Source: a virus. Taken from it: a DNA stretch of 31,423 bases. The DNA is taken from positions 1-31,423 of IMG/VR virus record IMGVR_UViG_3300006162_000037; one strand, 5' to 3'. Every line of letters starts with the position of its first letter. Position 1 is the first letter of the stretch. The notes below the pieces were generated by a model that made no database searches, was not told where the DNA came from, and saw only the letters and a list, made by a program, of their open reading frames with translations. The position numbers were made by a program, and so were the translations under genes. Below, one piece after another: positions 31,361 to 31,423 of the stretch.

Positions 31361-31423
31361 TTACTTGCCGTCGCCGGAGCCGCCGCCGCCGCCGTAGCCG
31401 GAGCCGGAGCCGCCGCCGCCGCC
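31361..31423 (-). CDS. Truncated gene: Gly-rich C-terminal tail
   Basis: The reverse strand encodes 20 residues and a TAA stop (31361-31363), a Gly/Ser-rich tail with two runs of five Gly and ending Gly-Asp-Gly-Lys. The rest of the gene is beyond the window. Gly-rich tails occur on ssDNA-binding proteins, among others. The DNA is a GGC-rich low-complexity repeat, where assemblies commonly break. Confidence 0.45.
   Translation of the reverse strand, partial: GGGGGSGSGYGGGGGSGDGK

Noticed and set aside
31364-31423. GGC/CCG trinucleotide repeat as a functional element
   Set aside because: It reads in frame as a Gly-rich protein tail ending at a stop, and it coincides with the sequence edge, so a coding tail or assembly end is simpler.
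1-31423. CRISPR array, tRNA or rRNA genes
   Set aside because: No regularly spaced repeats, cloverleaf-like sequence or rRNA-like sequence was found by eye.

Overview
The window is the late (structural and lysis) half of a contractile-tailed (myovirus-type) phage or prophage, followed by a cluster of small accessory genes on the opposite strand. The order portal, head morphogenesis, DUF2213 protease/scaffold, cement, DUF2184 capsid, neck proteins, DUF3383 sheath, DUF3277 tube, chaperone, tape measure, Dit-like, plug, hub, Gp138 spike, gp25, gpJ, DUF2612 and fibres is that of the DUF3383-sheath myophages. A spanin pair with a lipoprotein and a SleB-type hydrolase point to a Gram-negative host. 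I cannot name the host. No integrase, terminase, replication gene, tRNA or host gene is visible, so the sequence does not show whether this is an integrated prophage or a virion genome. The window starts at or just before the portal start and ends inside a gene.

Region 1 (1-5.8 kb, + strand) is the head module. The protease gene carries an in-frame internal start with a strong Shine-Dalgarno (SD) sequence that would make a separate scaffold, as in lambda C/Nu3. The cement protein carries an inserted decoration-type module. Region 2 (5.8-16.9 kb) is neck, sheath, tube, tape measure and baseplate, packed with ATGA/TAATG overlaps. The tail assembly chaperone has an eight-T slippery run leading into an open -1 frame, so two products are expected. 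The tape measure is short and ends in a tail-tip lysozyme-like domain.

Region 3 (16.9-25.6 kb) is a host-recognition cassette. A conventional fibre is followed by three genes whose products begin with Sec-type signal peptides (667-669 aa, 75 aa and 1293 aa), interleaved with two small fibre-like proteins. Exported fibre-like proteins inside a tail cassette are the most unusual feature here. The middle of the 1293-aa gene is nearly free of GATC, which is otherwise very frequent in the window, suggesting it was acquired separately.

Region 4 (25.6-28.0 kb) is lysis: two small helical proteins, a membrane-anchored coiled-coil protein, a SleB-like endolysin, an Ala-rich protein behind a near-consensus sigma70 promoter, and overlapping i-spanin and o-spanin genes.

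Region 5 (28.0-31.4 kb, - strand) runs convergently into the lysis genes, overlapping them by 14 nt. It holds a possible Cys-His-Asp (papain/transglutaminase-like) protein, a Cys-rich zinc-binding protein, two small ORFs under 60 aa with good SD sequences, DUF3467-like and DUF6378 proteins, and a 346-aa modular protein with a zinc ribbon bracketed by 13-bp repeats. The last 63 bases encode the Gly-rich C-terminus of a truncated gene.
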